Source: Streptococcus oralis ATCC 35037 (GTDB lineage Bacteria; Bacillota; Bacilli; Lactobacillales; Streptococcaceae). Taken from it: 64,000 bases of DNA. The stretch is taken from the NCBI RefSeq assembly GCF_900637025.1, contig NZ_LR134336.1, positions 1,318,001 to 1,382,000 of the forward strand, given 5' to 3'. Below the pieces are notes generated by a model that had not been told where the DNA came from, ran no database searches, and saw nothing but the letters and a program-made list of their open reading frames with translations. Positions 63,001-64,000 of the stretch are shown here, one piece after another (the first letter of the stretch is position 1; the number at the start of each line of letters is the position of its first letter). Made by a program: the position numbers and the translations under genes.

Positions 63001-64000
63001 CAAGACCACCCACTGTCTGATCTGAACTATTTGTGTTGGATGAAATGGCTACTGTCGCTTTTGACTTAGTAAGTAAAGCCTTGTCACCTGTCAAATGACC
63101 GACCAGACCACCGATATTATAGGCAGCAGTCGTCTCATACGTGTTGATAATTCTTCCCTTGAAACTGCTCTCTGTGATACTTGATTGCTCCGCCTTAGCC
63201 AGCAAACCACCGATACCACGTTCACCTGCTAGAACACCATCAACGTGAACTTGCTTAATCTTTGTGCCATTCTGAGCTTCATAGGACAATGCACCGATAT
63301 CATCTTTCCCTGAAATGGAGACATTTTTCAGACTCAATTTTTCTACTGTGGCACTACTCAAAGTTTCAAACAGTGGTTTTTTCAAGTTGTAAATAGCATA
63401 CTGCTTGCCATCTTTTTCACCAATCAACTGACCAGTAAAGGCGCCCTTGATGTAAGATCTTTCATCAGGTCCCAGTTCCACTTCGTTGGCATTCAAACTA
63501 GCTGCTAAATGATAGGTTCCAGAGAGATTCTTGTTGATAGCTTTGACCAGATTGCTAAAGGAAGTAAAGGTTGTCGTTTCCTCTGTAGCCTTCTTAGCTA
63601 AGTAGAAGGTGAAATTATCAACATATTTATTTTCTAGCTCTTGCTGGAGTTTCTCAGCCTTGGCTGTGATTTTATAAACTGGCTGGCCATCTTTCGTTTC
63701 AGCCGTTATTGAAGCGACTGGTAGATAGACATCTTTAAATGACGAGGATTTAACCTTGACAAAGTAAGTTTCTGTATTCTTTGGAACACTGTCTAAAGAA
63801 ACATGTTGTTTGTAAGTACCATTGGTCTGACTATACAACTCCAGATCCGAAACGTTTCTTAATTCAAGTGTTTTTTCTGGATCTTTTTCTTTTGGTTTTT
63901 CTGTCGGAGTTTCCGGTTTTACTTGCTCGGTATTGCCCGTATACTCTGGAAGAGGAGCGACTTGTTCCGGTTCCACAATGGCTCCTGCTTGGGTACCTTT
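60020..64000 (-). CDS. M26-family zinc metalloprotease (IgA1 protease / ZmpB type), N-terminus outside window
   Basis: The frame is open to the window end; 1326 residues are visible. It begins with KGTQAGAIVEPE, the typical end of a G5 domain, then a region rich in GLUG-like beta repeats (IGGLVGHLTGDKALLTKSKA, VGGLAGLVDQDAQIQDSYAEG) and the protease domain with HEMTH (coding bases 61082-61096) and the downstream Glu in GLGPEFFAKGLLQA. The C-terminus FRTSIFKK fits the family. M26 enzymes are sortase-anchored through an N-terminal LPxTG and cleave IgA1, or other host proteins for Zmp paralogues. Which type this is cannot be told. Confidence 0.92.
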   Translation of the reverse strand, partial: KGTQAGAIVEPEQVAPLPEYTGNTEQVKPETPTEKPKEKDPEKTLELRNVSDLELYSQTNGTYKQHVSLDSVPKNTETYFVKVKSSSFKDVYLPVASITAETKDGQPVYKITAKAEKLQQELENKYVDNFTFYLAKKATEETTTFTSFSNLVKAINKNLSGTYHLAASLNANEVELGPDERSYIKGAFTGQLIGEKDGKQYAIYNLKKPLFETLSSATVEKLSLKNVSISGKDDIGALSYEAQNGTKIKQVHVDGVLAGERGIGGLLAKAEQSSITESSFKGRIINTYETTAAYNIGGLVGHLTGDKALLTKSKATVAISSNTNSSDQTVGGLAGLVDQDAQIQDSYAEGDINNAKHFGRVAGVAGYLWDRKTNEEQHAGRLTNVLSDVNVTNGNAITGYHYNGMKVKDTFSSKANRVYNVTLVKDEVVSKESFEERGTMLDASQIESKKAAINPLTLPTVEPLSTSGKKDSDFSKVAHYQSKRALAYKNIEKLLPFYNKATIVKYGNLVNENSLLYQKELLSAVMMKDNQVITDIVSNKQTANKLLLHYKDHSSEKLDLKYQDDFAKLAEYSLGDTGLLYTPNQFLYDQSSIIKQVLPDLQKVDYHSEAIRKTLGISPNVKQTELYLEDQFAKTKQHLEDSLKKLLSADAGLAGDNPVTKGYLVDKIKHNKEALLLGMAYLERWYNFSYGQVNVKDLVLYHLDFFGKGNASPLDALIELGKSGFNNLLAKNNVDTYGISLASHHGTTDLFSTLEHYRKVFLPKTSNNDWFKSETKAYIVEEKSTIEEVKTKQGQTGSKYSIGVYDRITSATWKYRNMVLPLLTLPERSVFVISTMSSLGFGAYDRYRNSEHKAGKALNDFVEENARETAKRQRDHYDYWYRILDNEGREKLYRTILLYDAYKFGDDTTSGKATVEAKFDSTNSAMKNFFGPVGNKVVHNQHGAYATGDGVYYMSYRMLDKDGAITYTHEMTHDSDQDIYLGGYGRRSGLGPEFFAKGLLQAPDQPSDATITINSILKHSKSDSAEGSRLQVLDPTERFQNAADLQSYVHNMFDLIYMLEYLEGQSIVNKLNVYQKMAALRKIENKYVKDPADGNEVYATNVVKELTEAEAQNLNSFESLIDHNILSAREYQTGDYERNGYYTIKLFAPIFSALSSEKGTPGDLMGRRIAYELLAAKGFKDGMVPYISNQYEEAAKQKGQTINLYGKERGLVTDKLVLDKVFEGKYASWAAFKKAMYKERVDQFENLKQVTFKDPTKPWPSYGTKTINQVSELQALMDQAVLKDAVSPRWSNYNPEYDSAVHKLKRAIFKAYLDQTNDFRTSIFKK

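Noticed and set aside
1..64000. tRNA, rRNA, prophage, transposase or integrase genes
   Set aside because: None could be recognised in either strand.

Overview
The window is a stretch of chromosome from a low-GC Firmicute, almost certainly a Mitis-group Streptococcus (S. mitis / S. oralis / S. infantis type, close to S. pneumoniae). The evidence is a Lys-type MurE, the cdaA-cdaR-glmM cluster, CaxP/MgtA with a Mn riboswitch next to MntE, a CvfD-like S1 protein, a HAD-cyclophilin fusion, an M26 zinc metalloprotease, and pneumococcal BOX-type repeats. No rRNA or tRNA gene was found. Most of the window is conserved core genome, with three accessory-looking islands.

Layout. 1-8.3 kb: a MurJ-type flippase (cut by the window edge) divergent from murE, then a minus-strand run of small housekeeping genes (CsbD, DUF1803, YiiX-like, YrdB, ppaC, GIY-YIG, TrmN6-like, S1 protein, HAD-cyclophilin). 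8.4-12.9 kb: a five-gene minus-strand operon (UDP-GlcNAc 2-epimerase, membrane protein with a degenerate GGDEF domain, 46-residue membrane peptide, processive GT2 synthase, GH8 hydrolase) that looks like a synthase-dependent exopolysaccharide machine. 13.3-22.8 kb: a GNAT protein, a tandem terminator array, rpsF-ssb-rpsR, asnS, an aspartate aminotransferase, a MarR/FMN-reductase pair, yaaA, a large membrane protein and a peptide deformylase paralogue. 22.9-27.1 kb: metal homeostasis (MgtA/CaxP behind a yybP-ykoY riboswitch, divergent MntE). 27.2-43 kb: conserved operons DUF1149-degV-dapB-cca-abcF-PH protein, cdaA-cdaR-glmM, rapZ-yvcK-whiA, and dfr-small ORF-clpX-engB-ridA. 43-52.6 kb: cmk, a LysM protein, ferredoxin, galE-GT2, a FAD oxidoreductase, nif3-trmK, an Exp7-like P-type ATPase and plsC.

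52.6-57.7 kb is accessory: an iron-complex ABC transporter whose last gene is an IroE/Fes-like esterase (probable xenosiderophore use), then cadD behind a cysteine-containing leader peptide, and a CRISPR array of eight 35-bp repeats and seven 30-bp spacers with no cas gene anywhere in the window. cadD and the array lie between two copies of a ~60-bp repeat. 58-64 kb: rpsO, gpmA, a small membrane protein and the C-terminal part of an IgA1-protease-like M26 metalloprotease cut by the window end.

The strongest candidates for undescribed biology are (1) the 8.4-12.9 kb polysaccharide locus, whose gene content (GT2 synthase, GH8, UDP-ManNAc supply, GGDEF-like membrane protein) resembles the Listeria poly-ManNAc system although the GGDEF signature is destroyed, (2) the orphan type II-A-like CRISPR array, and (3) the cadD leader peptide.
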